In this document: piece after piece, positions 1 to 11,646 of the stretch | Numbering within the stretch: position 1 is the stretch's first letter | Layout of the letters: each line of letters starts with the position of its first letter | Source: Paralithodes platypus | Lineage: Eukaryota; Arthropoda; Malacostraca; Decapoda; Lithodidae | Direction: 5' to 3' | DNA length: 64,000 nucleotides | NCBI GenBank assembly: GCA_032716605.1 | Contig: CM064580.1 | Span: forward strand, 37,678,573-37,742,572 | Notes under the pieces: model-generated | The model's database searches: none | What the model saw: the letters and a program-made list of their open reading frames with translations, nothing else | What the model was told of the DNA's origin: nothing | Program-made: the position numbers and the translations under genes

Positions 1-6
1 CTATTC

Positions 7-12
<6 letters not shown>

Positions 13-50
<38 letters not shown>
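13..50. repeat. (AT)n microsatellite
   Basis: Uninterrupted AT dinucleotide run. Confidence 0.95.
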
Positions 51-52
<2 letters not shown>

Positions 53-889
53 AACCATTGAATCGTACATCCCTTCGTATCCCTCACCAAGTCAAGATTC
101 CTTGTATAAAGCCTTAATAATACAGGCGTAACAGAAGATATTGAAATTACCACATATATTCAAAATTAACCCCTGATGGTTGAATTACGTTTGATTATCT
201 CTGATTATTGAACATTAATGCTAGTTGGAAATAGCTAGGAACGTGCGTTAAGGGATAATTGGACACCTATTTTCTTGTTTGATGTGTAATATATATGATT
301 CTAATTGTTCGGTGTGTTGTCTATCATATACAATAGATCATAATATTGTTCTAAATTGTAAGTATTCTTGCAAGTACATATTCCTGTACACATGAACAGC
401 ACACACACACTCGTACACTAGACATACTGACCTCCCCTTCCATGTCCCAAAATACACACTCGCTCAACCTTACACACACACACACACACAAACACACAAA
501 CATGACAAGCATGACAATAGTTATCCTCAACAGACACACTATGGTCTGTAGACCTTATAACTATCATCCACAACACATATACAGGATATTGTACAGTTAA
601 GGAATAGATATATTTCTCATTACTACAGGCATAACCCTATCTATCTATCTATAATTATGCTCAGGCCCAATTCCCATTTTTTTCTATTTTTATTTTTATT
701 TTTTATTGTATTCTATTAACCCAACACAGTATAAATATATACTGTTAATGAATAATACCAACTTATTAGGTATGAAGAATCTGTCACTTTTTCTAAAAAA
801 AACACGTTTAATATGTATAGATAGATCAAGTCTTAGGACATTTCATATGGTTTCTTTTAGATGTACCAGTGTATTTACGTGTACGCTAA
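51..889. other. gene-free AT-rich stretch
   Basis: No reading frame, RNA gene or mobile element recognised. It holds a short CA run at about 472-498 and T-rich sequence near 675-705. Short ORFs here are chance products of simple sequence. Confidence 0.7.
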
Positions 890-1002
890 TTTAGTTAGCA
901 AAGGCATATTGTACATGTGTAATATGTAAGGGGCTGTGCTCCATACCTTTTGTAAAAGTCTGAACAAAATAAACTTAATTCAATTCAATTCAATTCAATT
1001 CA
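890..1002 (+). mobile_element. possible retroposon 3' end with (CAATT)n tail
   Basis: An AATAAA-type signal near 968 is followed at once by five CAATT pentamers (977-1002). A polyadenylation-like signal running into a short tandem repeat is typical of the 3' end of a non-LTR retroposon or SINE. No coding part is visible upstream, so the family is unknown. Confidence 0.4.
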
Positions 1003-1148
1003 CACCACTAGGGAATATTTGTTATTCAAAGCCAAAACTATAGTAATTATCGATTAATGATGGAATCACAAATGTTTTCATGCATATTATTTATTATTAG
1101 AATACTCTGCATTTTCCATTAACCATATCAGTATGATAACGATTTTCT

Positions 1149-1279
1149 TATATTATGGCTAGCATTACATTATATAATTTATATTATGGCTAGCATTACA
1201 TTATATAATTTATATTATGGCTAGCATTACATTATATAATTTATATTATGGCTAGCATTACATTATATAATTTATATTA
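1149..1279. repeat. 31-bp tandem repeat, 4 copies
   Basis: The motif TATGGCTAGCATTACATTAT recurs with an exact 31-bp period (GG of each copy at 1157, 1188, 1219 and 1250). Copies are essentially identical, so the expansion is recent. Confidence 0.95.
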
Positions 1280-3741
1280 GAAAGAAACTGGAAGGTAAAT
1301 CAAGTAATATAAGAACATTTATTTTTTAAGGAATATATATTATAACTAAGTAATTTTAATTAATTGAAGGGATATACCTTTAATGATATTCAAATTGTCT
1401 ATTTTCTACATTAACCCATGCGTTCCCAGGGCCGATCCTAATCAGCATAAAAGGTACACACTAGTACGGGCGATGGATATCACCCCGTGTCGTCGTGGAT
1501 GAGTAATTTTGGTCAAAATGGTGCTGAGGGGGACATGAGTTGCAAAATGCTCTGGTACAGTAGGGGTTAAGGATCGTATATTATTCAGAAGTTAAAATAT
1601 TTGTATTTTAATATAAAAACATCTGCACCGAAAATTATGCTTTATCTGTAATCTCTATTAATCAATTATGAGAGAGTCCTGGATAATGTAAGTTGGGTGA
1701 AAATATTATTATGAGCGGTGGGACATCAGTGAAAAAATTCGTATGATGATATTGTTGCCTAATTAGTAAATTATTTATATGTATCGGTGACATAGACAAA
1801 TGGAAACGGTAAATTATTATAGTACTGCATGTATATAGCTTGCCAGTGCAGTGTGTTGTTATCAGACAATTGACACTACTGTTATAAATACTATATACAC
1901 CGGTTTATATAGCCTTTAATTGCAAGAGTTAGTTGTTAAATTCTACCTTAATATTATTTAAGGTACACTAAATTGTGTCTAAATCGATTAGTTGTTGCAA
2001 GTAATCCAATCATATAAGTACAATCACCTGCAGTGATAAGCTTAATTAATTATACAATACGATTTTGGAGGCTGATGCAATATTTGTTTAAACAGCCAAT
2101 GGAACCACACACATTGAGTCATGTTTTCCTTTATCAATGATCATTATTTCTTACATTATTTAATATCAGTGAACCAACTGCATGTGCAGTTGATTGTTCT
2201 TGAACACCTTACCTAGGTTTATTTTAGTACGTAGCCCCCCGTAGGAACGGCGTAGTATTATAATTACGGTGTCTGTCTGTGCACATATTATCACAACAGT
2301 GATTCATATCAGTGATGATGTTGGTGTGAGGATCTGCGCGTGTGGCACACACAACACAGTGATGAAGATGATGGTGATTATGGTAGTATTAGTGATGTTG
2401 ACCATAGTATTGATGATGGTAGTGAGGTGATAGTTGTGATGATGGTGACAGTATTATTGATAATGGTTATACTAATAGTGATAATGGTGGTAATATTAGT
2501 GATTGTCTTAAAGAGCTCCAAGCATTTTGTGGCAGTCTCCGACAGCATGCCATCCCCAATTGTCTTGTTATTATTTTTTTGTTATTATTATTTTTTATAT
2601 TTTTTACGAATAACACTCTCCGAATTATATTTTGTTTTCTGCTTCTTTTCGAAAGGTTTTGTAGAAATTAAATTTGATGTAAATATCGCCCTTCAACACA
2701 TCAACAAATGGATGTTGTTGTTTTTTGGTTTCTCTGGCAGGGATTATGGTGCTACAGTGTTCTCATATACTGTATAAAATCCATAACCATGGACAGGTAA
2801 CGCCGTTTCATATTTGCACGGGCATATGGTGCGCAAAACATCCTTGTTTTTTTTTGCGCAGCCCCCAAGGTCGCTCGCGGGTATATCGGCCTGCAGCCAA
2901 TCAGTGTGCTGTGCGCCTCAGTCGGGTATGGAAGTGCTGCTTGCCCAGCAACATAAGAACATGCCAAACAGGATTTATCCATTGCAAATATATACCTAGG
3001 CATATTAGCCAGATGGTGGGTAAACAAGCTCACCAGGTTAGTGTGTCTGATGTTGCCATACTGTGGGTCTGATGTTGCCATACTTTGGGTCAGGAATGTT
3101 TGCCCCATTTCATGACATGATTTCGGTTACCTCCATATAATATTTTGTTATAGTATCTATGGTACTCAGATTTCGATTATTGCACTTTGGTATTACAATA
3201 GGAGCATGTAAGCAGCACTATATATGTTGATTTTGGTTTGATTCCAAGTATATTTAGGTATCAAACGAAATGTTAACCCTTTTTGCAACTTCGCACTTCT
3301 CTCAACATATGGGGACTACAGGGTCGTCCTTCATATACCAATCAGCCCCACCATTGCCATCCACAACCTCAGAGTCCCAGCACCCTCAGGACGAATTTAG
3401 TATTTTTGTTTTCATTATTTTAAGTAAGACTAATTTAAAACCTCCACTTATTTTGTATTAAGTTATTTAAAAGTACTAATTCCCTTACCATATCCATCAT
3501 TTACTAACACAATATTACGGGATCCTTATATTATTTTTAGCAATTTTCATTAAGTCTCTAAGTCTTTTGGTTTGGGAGATATTTGAGGTCAAAGTCGAAG
3601 TGCATATTCACAACAGCCGTACCATGAAAATTAAGTTTTTGAGCGTTACCTGTCCAGGGTATATATGAAAAATGTACTATTTCATTCCAAATAGGCTTTG
3701 ATAGGCTTTTTTTAACGTTTAAAGCCCTTAAATTGACTAGG
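1280..3741. other. gene-free stretch
   Basis: AT-rich, with a cryptically simple GAT/GGT-rich part at about 2340-2510 that leaves a frame open by composition. A more GC-rich patch at 2750-3100 is open in three frames, but it has no recognisable motif and no coding bias. Nothing supportable. Confidence 0.6.
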
Positions 3742-3958
3742 GGAGATTGTAGACACCAATCGAGCAGGGCAATACCCAGAAGAGACCTCATAGGCCTGTG
3801 ATGAGTTACTTGAAGTCCTGTTTCACTTGTCTGGCTTCCCTTGCTGTTTCTGTTTGTGTCTCACCTACACAGAGAGTAATCCAGCTAGCTCTCACCTCCT
3901 CCTCCTATATATTTCACTACACTAAATATGCACAGACCTCTTCTTTCCAATAATGTAC
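3742..3958. repeat. dispersed repeat family, copy 1
   Basis: About 215 bp that recurs at 37921-38135 in the same orientation at roughly 80 percent identity by eye. Shared landmarks are TGTAGACACCAAT, ATTCCAGCTAGCTCTCA-like sequence and TTTCACTACACTAAA. There is no ORF and no obvious terminal repeat. Its class is unknown. Confidence 0.75.
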
Positions 3959-5072
3959 ACCAAGAAAAAAAGGGTAATTTGGCTCTCATTCTATAAATTA
4001 TGGAAGAGACACTTGTTGCAGGCTGCTTTGCCTTTTGTCTCCTGCATACACATACACCAAATCATATGGACGAGTGGGCTAAATAATATATCTTACACAT
4101 GACTTATAATTTGTGTTCATTAGTTCCTACATGATAATTGACCACTGTTAGTGTTGTAGTGCTAACGTTTTCTGTTACCATTAGTGGTTAAATTTGAATA
4201 ACACTAATAATACACTCTTATATTATAATGTTAGTGATATAGGCTGGAGAAAAATAGAGCGTGTTTTTGCGTTGGGATTGCTGAAGGGAAATCACCGCCA
4301 ATTTCGTTTTATATAGAGATGTTCACTACTGTATAATTTGAACTGTAGTACGTCCATTTCTAGTGTAACATTTAGGTTTTCTGTTATGTCATTGAAATAT
4401 AAGTCGTGTATGGGTTCAACAATGGAGTACTTCTAGTATGCGCTTCATGCGACCTACAGCAATTGCTATGAACTTCCTACAACGTACAACTACAGTGACG
4501 CGTTTCTTGATATGTTATATGTTCCACAATAGTGTTGCAGTTCCTGCAATATCCAACTACTACGACATGCTAGATGCGATGTTCTGCTACATTAACGCAC
4601 ATTTTGTGAAGTCCTGCTACAGCTGATGCAGGAGGTGTGCACTTTGTGTGATACACTTTTGTTACTGCTGGTGACAAACATCTTGTTTCGTTGGTATATC
4701 AATGTCAAAAGCGCCTTTAGAATTGGACAATTCTGACCTGTCGAGTGACAGTTGATTTCGTAATTTAGGGATTTTGTTGATCTAGCCCAGTAATAATTTT
4801 TAATAAACTGTTTCATACCTCATGTCCACAAAACTACAATATACAGTAATAAAATGTAAAGTGGTAGTTGTATAGTTTGTGTATATCTGCATAGATTTAC
4901 TTAAATACACTTTATAGACACACCTTGTGATCAGAGTGAGAGCGAAATAGAGAAGCATAGGGATTCAGAAAAGTAGAGAATTTTACGATAATTGACTATT
5001 TTCCATTTTACACAAGCGCGTCTCTAGGCTCAACTTCCATGGCCATACATAATCCCGGCCTTGTTATAACTC
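3959..5072. other. gene-free stretch
   Basis: AT-rich sequence with no recognised gene or element. A slightly GC-richer part at 4430-4630 contains reiterated CTACAAC-like words but nothing identifiable. Confidence 0.6.
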
Positions 5073-5916
5073 TTAAGGCGAGATGGTTGCTTTTTCTGGA
5101 CCCCCTTCTCCCTCATGTTCAGTCCCCATAGTTATGAGATTTTAAGACATCTACCTTATAAGTTTTGTGATTTTAAAACCTTTTGCCCCATCTCTTTGTC
5201 AATATTAGGATCTTTAATGCAATTTAGGTGTCGATTTGTTTTCCTAGCGAGCGATAGCGAGCCTGTATTATGGTAGTAACCGGCCTCAGGCCGGGAAATT
5301 TTTCTATCGAATAATGTACAAATATATTTGAAAGGGGGTCTTGGGGGTGTTTTATTAGCTTAACCCTTAACTGGCGGCGTGCGACATATGTCGAGTGAAA
5401 TAAATGTGGCCTATGTGGCGGTGCACGACATCTGTCGAGTGCCATTTTCAGCACGTAATGTTGCTGAGAAAGAGAGCTGAGCGGTGGGACGAGCGTAGTA
5501 ACCTTATGACCGCTCCCCATGACCACCGTGGACGTACTGAACTGTATTCCACCTTCCTCCCCCTTCTCTCACTCGCTACACAGGGAATTATGTACGGAAA
5601 TTACCTTATTTTAGGTTTTTTGCACTCGTGTTGCACGATCGTTGCAAGAGAACCAGGGGTCGTACAAGGATGGTTCGGGTGTCATTGGAAAGCTCTGTTT
5701 ACGTCCTTTCAGGGATAGATACTTGTTTTACGCTCTGGGTCTTGTTTATGCATGAAAATGAGCACGGAAACAACCCTATGGTAAAAAAAAAAACGCTGGG
5801 CGGCACAGTGTAAAATACCCTACCACCCGCTCTTTGTGTGTTAATGGAGGTCTAGGGAGGACACTTAAAATAAATTAATGGATAAATAGATAAATACGCC
5901 CATCCCCCCTTATTAA
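5073..5916 (+). mobile_element. TTAA-MITE copy 1, split by a nested insertion
   Basis: Starts at TTAA (5073-5076) followed by GGCGAGATGG and runs through the family landmarks: CTTCTCCCTCATGTTCAG, a GGCGAGCGATAGCGAGCCTG palindrome near 5245, a CCGGCCTCAGGCCGGG palindrome near 5281 and a GGTCTAGGGAGG block at 5850-5862. It ends in CATCCCCCC near 5910, followed by TTAT/TTAA. The outer element is interrupted at 5360-5844 by a second TTAA-flanked insertion. No coding capacity. By its TTAA flanks it is inferred to be a piggyBac-type non-autonomous element. Confidence 0.75.
5360..5844. mobile_element. nested TTAA-flanked insertion inside TTAA-MITE copy 1
   Basis: TTAA at 5360-5363 and at 5841-5844 bound 477 bp absent from other copies of the host MITE, where the GTGTTTT..AGCTT segment joins GGAGGTCTAGGG directly. 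The insert opens with CCCTTAACTGGCGG and repeats a (C)GACAT-TGTCGAGTG-like motif at 5390 and 5427. TTAA duplication points to a different piggyBac-type element. No transposase is encoded. Confidence 0.65.
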
Positions 5917-6560
5917 GCTTCCCCGTGCATCATATTAAGGCTTAAAAGGCAGACCATTTTTGTGATTTACTTTGAATACCCTTCATGAAAGATTAATGTA
6001 CACTCAGACAATAGTTAACAGACAGCAACAAAGAGAAGTGGTTTAAAGTCAAGAGAGTAGGATATTGGTTTGGTTACCCACGGCCAGAATATTATCAATG
6101 GATAAGCTCTCACACAATCATTAAACATTTATATAGGTATTAATTTAGGACAGCATTGTGTACAGTGGGTGTGATAATGTGAGAAAAAGAGTCTAGTTTA
6201 ATTGGTAATCATGATGACATTACCTAGATTATATCTTATTATAAGTTAGTTGATCTATTATACCTACTATTACACTTAACCCAGGGGGATCCCCACTATC
6301 AAATACTTAACTGAACTAATCAATATAATAATTTGGTATTCGAACGTCCGAAAAAACAATATATTATACTTAATGGATACTTAGAAACAACCAAGAACTG
6401 ATTGTGTGTATGTGTGTGGGTGGTTATTTATCTATATTTTCGGATTGATTTACGGTGGGATTGTCTGATTGTTGTCTGCTAAATGTTGAGCCCGCCTGTA
6501 CAGTCATCATTATTTACCAGCCCAGACTCCTCCTGTGGGACTGGTCGGCCGCACAGAAAA
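5917..6560. other. gene-free stretch
   Basis: AT-rich; no recognised gene, repeat or element. Confidence 0.6.
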
Positions 6561-6570
6561 TTAACTGGGG

Positions 6571-6722
6571 AAATGTATGATTATTGTTAGTGTGGTATAC
6601 TGTAATGTTTGTTTACGGGGATATGTATGATTATTGTTAGTGTGGTATACTGTAATGTTTGTTTACGGGGATATGTATGATTATTGTTAGTGTGGTATAC
6701 TGTAATGTTTGTTTACGGGGAT
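6571..6722. repeat. 50-bp tandem repeat, 3 copies
   Basis: ATGTATGATTATTGTTAGTG recurs at 6573, 6623 and 6673 (exact 50-bp period). The array abuts the TTAA-MITE copy that follows, and each unit ends in ACGGGGATATG, resembling that MITE's GGGG-ATGG terminus. The array may therefore include element-end sequence. Confidence 0.95.
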
Positions 6723-7036
6723 ATGGCCATTTTTCTGGACCCCCTTCTCCCTGATGTTCAGCCCCATTAGTTTTGAAATGTTAAGAAGTTCGTTCCATTA
6801 GTTTGGCGATTTTAAGATCTGTCATCCCATGTACTTGTCAATATTAAGACCATTCGTGCCATTTAGGTGTCGACTTTTTCCTGGCGAGCGATATGGAGCC
6901 TGGAAAATTTACAAATATATCTTGAAAAGGGGTCTAAGGGGTGTTTTTTTTAAAGTTTGATGGTGGTCTAGGGAAGAAACTAGAAAATATACAAATAAAT
7001 GAAAACATCGACAACAAGTGAACCATCCCCCTTTAA
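6723..7036 (+). mobile_element. TTAA-MITE copy 2
   Basis: Contains TTCTGGACCCCCTTCTCCCT, a GGCGAGCGATATGGAGCCTG version of the palindromic core, GGTCTAAGGGGTG and GGTCTAGGGAAG, and ends AACCATCCCCC immediately before TTTAA (TTAA 7033-7036). The left end is merged with the 50-bp tandem array. Part of the central CCGGCC palindrome is missing. Confidence 0.75.
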
Positions 7037-7881
7037 CCTGACAGCTAATAGGAAGCACTCTTACACGCACTCCGAACCATGATTACCATAATGTAGATTG
7101 TAATTAGTTTTATATTTTATATACTGCGAACATCATTACAATAAAACAGGTTCATGATGGGAGCCGCCATGTTTGTCTTCGAGGGTTCTTCGTGGTTGAA
7201 ATATGTGATTTTATTTATTATTATTATTATTTTTTTTTTTTTTTTTTTTTTTGTAAATGAGTGATGAACCACCCCTTAGGCCCATCATCCATCACTGTAT
7301 TATACATCATCATCATCACCTTCACTATTCATCATTTCCTTACCACTGCACAAGGTGTTAGTGTACCCCTTCAACATATTTATTGTGATCTATGACTCTC
7401 AGCTCTCACCAGTTTGATAGAGTAGTCGACCTTCCTTACCGATGGAGGCTTCACTAACTATCTATGAAATAATTTTGTTCAGCGGGACCATCTAACGATC
7501 TAGGATATCATATGTTGCTATTACACGTATCTACCATTCTTCAAGTACCGGTACTACATTTACCTATTTACATTACTAATTACCAAGTACAGTCCTTAAT
7601 GAAGTTGGTATGGGTTATCCTGCAGTTCTCATATAAATGTGTTGAATAATTACGACAAAACTAAGTTGTGCAGAGATAGTGTAATCTTTATTGTGCTTTC
7701 TGTCTGTCCACTTTGTCACTATTTCCTCATTTATATTCCTTACCTTCGTTTGTCTCCTAAATCTTATCGCATCCCTCCTCTCCCCACTTATCCCCCCCCC
7801 CCCCCTTCTCAATGTTTCCGTTTGTCATAATGTTCTTAACAACTTTTTTGTCCTCTCCTCCTGCACCCTCTTGTCTGTATC
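7037..7881. other. gene-free stretch
   Basis: AT-rich with a poly-T run at about 7230-7252 and a C-run at about 7791-7805. Pyrimidine-rich sequence at 7690-7880 keeps frames open by composition. No gene seen. Confidence 0.6.
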
Positions 7882-8170
7882 TTAACCGTGGGTAGTCTTT
7901 TTGGAACCCTCTCTTTCACCTCTATTGTTTGGCGATTTTAGCACGTTGTATTGGGCCCATCGGTTTGGAAACCTTCAGACGTTTCGCTTCATCCAGATGT
8001 CGATTTGTTTCTGGCGAGCGATAGCGAACCAGTATTTTCTTAGAAAAAAAAGACCATTGCCCGCAACGTTTGACTACCATACAATGCATATATTTAGTTA
8101 GAAGGGAGATCTGGAGACGAGTTTTCTTTAGCTTGATGAAGGTCGAGGGGATAAACTAAAAACTAAACAT
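7882..8170 (+). mobile_element. degenerate TTAA-MITE copy 3
   Basis: TTAA at 7882-7885, then diverged family sequence: TTTGGCGATTTTA, CAGATGTCGATTTG, TGGCGAGCGATAGCGAACCA at about 8012-8030, and GAAGGTCGAGGGGATAAAC. The right end cannot be placed. Confidence 0.6.
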
Positions 8171-8221
8171 ATATTGCTCACAAAATACAGCTAAAGTATC
8201 AAAACCTGCCTCTCCATGTTC

Positions 8222-9390
8222 TAACTTGTCACTTTTCTAATAAAATCCTTCTTCCTTGTTATCTTTGTCCCCATAACACCCTTGTATATACCCTCCTTGT
8301 TACCTTTGTCCCCCATAACACCCTTGTATATACCCTCCTTGTTACCTTTGTCCCCCATAACACCATTGTATAATATTATACCCTCCTTGTTATCTTTGCC
8401 CCCCATAACACCCTTGTATATACCCTCCTTGTTATCTTTATCCCCCATAACACCCTTGTATATACCCTCCTTGTTACCTTTGTCCCCCATAACACCCTTG
8501 TATATACCCTCCTTGTTATCTTTATCCCCCATAACACCCTTGTATACTGTATACCCTCCTTGTTACCTTTGTCCCCCATAACACCCTTGTATATACCCTC
8601 CGTGTTTCCTTTGTCCCCCATAACACCCTTGTATATACCCTCCTTGTAACCTTTGTCCCCCATAACACCCTTGTATATACCCTCCGTGTTTCCTTTGTCC
8701 CCCATAACACCCTTGTATATACCCTCCGTGTTTCCTTTGTCCCCCATAACACCCTTGTATATACCCTCCGTGTTTCCTTTGTCCCCCATAACGCCCTTGT
8801 ATATACCCTCCGTGTTTCCTTTGTCCCCCATAACACCCTTGTATATACCCTCCGTGTTTCCTTTGTCCCCCATAACGCCCTTGTATATACCTTAGTTGTT
8901 ACTTTTGTCCCCCATAACGCCCTTGTATATACCCTCCTTGTTACCTTTGTCCCCCATAACGCCCTTGTATATACCTTAGTTGTTACTTTTGTCCCCCATA
9001 ACACCCTTGTATATACCCTCCGTGTTTCCTTTGTCCCCCATAACGCCCTTGTATATACCCTCCGTGTTTCCTTTGTCCCCCATAACGCCCTTGTATATAC
9101 CCTCCGTGTTTCCTTTGTCCCCCATAACACCCTTGTATATACCCTCCGTGTTTCCTTTGTCCCCCATAACGCCCTTGTATATACCCTCCTTGTTACCTTT
9201 GTCCCCCATAACGCCCTTGTATATACCTTAGTTGTTACTTTTGTCCCCCATAACACCCTTGTATATACCCTCCTTGTTACCTTTGTCCCCCATAACACCC
9301 TTGTATATACCCTCCTTGTAACCTTTGTCCCCCATAACGCCCTTGTATATACCTTAGTTGTTACTTTTGTCCCTCATAACAACCTTGCCT
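8222..9390. repeat. 42-bp minisatellite, about 27 copies
   Basis: Tandem array whose unit contains CCCTTGTATATACC and TTTGTCCCCCATAAC. Three main unit types differ in the middle (CCTTGTTACC, CCGTGTTTCC, TTAGTTGTTACT) and at one A/G site (AACACC or AACGCC), and identical types cluster in blocks. Because 42 is a multiple of three, a 14-residue repeat stays open in several frames on both strands. The long ORFs here (up to 258 codons) are products of the array, not genes. Confidence 0.95.
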
Positions 9391-11270
9391 CCCTCTCAAT
9401 TTACTGAAGATTATAGTACTGATAATGATTCTATAGGGACCTTCTAGATATGGAACATTAGATATATATCTTGTTCTAGATGCCCGATAACGAAAAACTT
9501 GGCTTCCGGTATCATTGCGGTTTTATAAATACTTACCATTTGTACCTTTTGATGGATGGTTTAACAATAATAAGCTGTGACTAGGGTTAATCAACGAAAT
9601 ATAATAATAATTTCAAAGAACTTATACTGAAATTATGGGTAAACATATATTGTCTCCTGTCAGTAAATATCAACAGATCTACTGCATAATGAGGACACAT
9701 TTTCGCCAGCTATGATAGGCAGAGTGTAGCATATTGCCATCAACAAGGGTATTGTCTTGGCGTGTGTGCGGACTTACATTACAGTAATGGAACTATTATG
9801 ATCCAGCACATTTGGGTATTGGTGAGGCTTACTAACAGGAAAGTAGAATTAGTTTATGTATAACTACAATTAAATACAAAGACAAGTCATACAATAGGTA
9901 CATACCAACATGTATGTTTATACACAATTAGATATACGTTCACACAATACTGATAAGAATAAAGCATAGAAACAAATATACACAATTTACATGTACCAAT
10001 AGATAAAACTTTAATGGTATATTAAACGTTTGGTATTGGCTAAAGGAATTAGTATTTTGAATACATTTTCAGATACAAATAGATCACCAATGTTAATTAA
10101 CTATTTTCAAGCGAAAACTTCAACAATATATTTTAGACAACTAATTTTTCATAAACAAACTATAATACATAATGGCTATATTATTTCTTAGTTTTTGTTG
10201 TCTTCTTGTTAATGTGAATTGTACTACTAAATTATTTGTGTAGGCCTACTTATTATCATACCCACACTAACCTGCCGCACCGTCGATCAGTGTATGTATG
10301 TAAAGGATGATAGGGCATAATGTTGTATATCAATAAGTACCAGTACTCATTGCCATGAACTAAGTACTTACTTGAATATGTACAGTATGGTTATTGTATG
10401 TCTTTGTATATGTAAACATGTTTATGTCATTAAACGTTTTGAAGTGAACTGAATAAATTGACTTCACAATTCTAACTAAAAAAATAGCTTTCCTGAATTA
10501 TAAGTAAAATGGCATGTATGTTCTAAACGCAGGCTCTAAAATATAAGATGAACACGTGTGTGATTAAATTATGCAAATTATTAAATTATGCAGTTTCTTA
10601 GGCAAAATCAATCTTTTGTTTTGTTTAAGGAATACTAGACAGGTTAAGTTGATACAATTGGAAATGGGGAATTTGGTGTTTTTAGCAATAATATCATTAG
10701 AGTTACATTTAGGATAGTCAGTCTCTCTTTGATCACGAAGTCACGTTTTCTCTACTCGTTCGACTATATTTGTCTTAACTTTTTATCAGAAAGGAATAAT
10801 TTACTATTGGAAACTCACTAAACAAAAATGTACGCAGTCGGTTGGGTGTTTTCGAAATTACTTCTCTGCAATTTAATATTGATTGTGTTGATTGTGTTCT
10901 TTTATTTAATAATTTTCATTTTAGTAAGCGTTGTTTCCACATAGCGATTTTGATAATTTAATTTGACTTTATATTGTCCTTGTCCCAATTTTGTTTGTTT
11001 AGTTTGCAAGTTTTACATTTTAATTCTTGATTTACTGTAATGCGAGAGTGACCAATCATACATTTTGGAAAATATTAAATAGGGTAATGCAATGATAGAA
11101 TATGTGTTTTGTTTTACCTGAAGGGTGCGTAGGTCTTGTTTCCTTGTTTCTATTTTATGTTCTTGTGCCGTGGTACTGGTAATGGTCTGTACGGCCGCAT
11201 TTGTATCGTGGGCATAACAGGAAGTACAACAAAAATTTACTTCCTATTATGTCTCTCCATGATATACCGG
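9391..11270. other. gene-free AT-rich stretch
   Basis: Strongly AT-rich sequence; no ORF of note, no RNA gene and no element recognised. Confidence 0.6.
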
Positions 11271-11280
11271 GATATGATCA

Positions 11281-11585
11281 TAAGAACATAAGAACATAAG
11301 AAAATGGGAGTCTGCAGAAAGCCGATTGGCCTAAGCAAGGCAGATCCCTGTCCCACACAACCCCAGTTCAATTACAAAGCCCAATTATAGGCTCAACACT
11401 CTAATACCCTGAGGATCATCTTACCAAAACGGTTAGAACATAAGAACATAAGAAAATGGGAGTCTGCAGAAAGCCGATTGGCCTAAGCAAGGCAGATCCC
11501 TGTCCCACACAACCCCAATTACAAAGCCCAATTATAGGCTCAACACTCTAATACCCTGAGGATCATCTTACCAAAACGGTTAGAG
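11281..11585 (-). repeat. tandem duplication of the CR1-A 3' UTR
   Basis: The last ~150 bp of the LINE, including the TTCTTATG tail and the AGTCTGCAGAAAGCCGATTG block, occur twice head-to-tail (11281-11436 and 11437-11585). The second copy lacks a few bases present in the first. Confidence 0.9.
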
Positions 11586-11646
11586 ATTAACGCAGGATTA
11601 TGGGGGTATGCAGAGTGCTGATTGGCCCAACCCGGCTGATCCCCCT

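Noticed and set aside
2340..2777. 145-codon ORF
   Set aside because: Starts in GAT/GTG cryptic simple sequence and ends in T-rich sequence; Val/Ile/Leu runs from composition; no domain.
8376..9298. Long ORFs (165 and 258 codons) in the 42-bp array
   Set aside because: Open on both strands only because the unit length is a multiple of three; no start context or non-repeat sequence.
8222..9390. CRISPR-like array
   Set aside because: There are no unique spacers: the whole 42-bp unit repeats. The sequence is eukaryotic.
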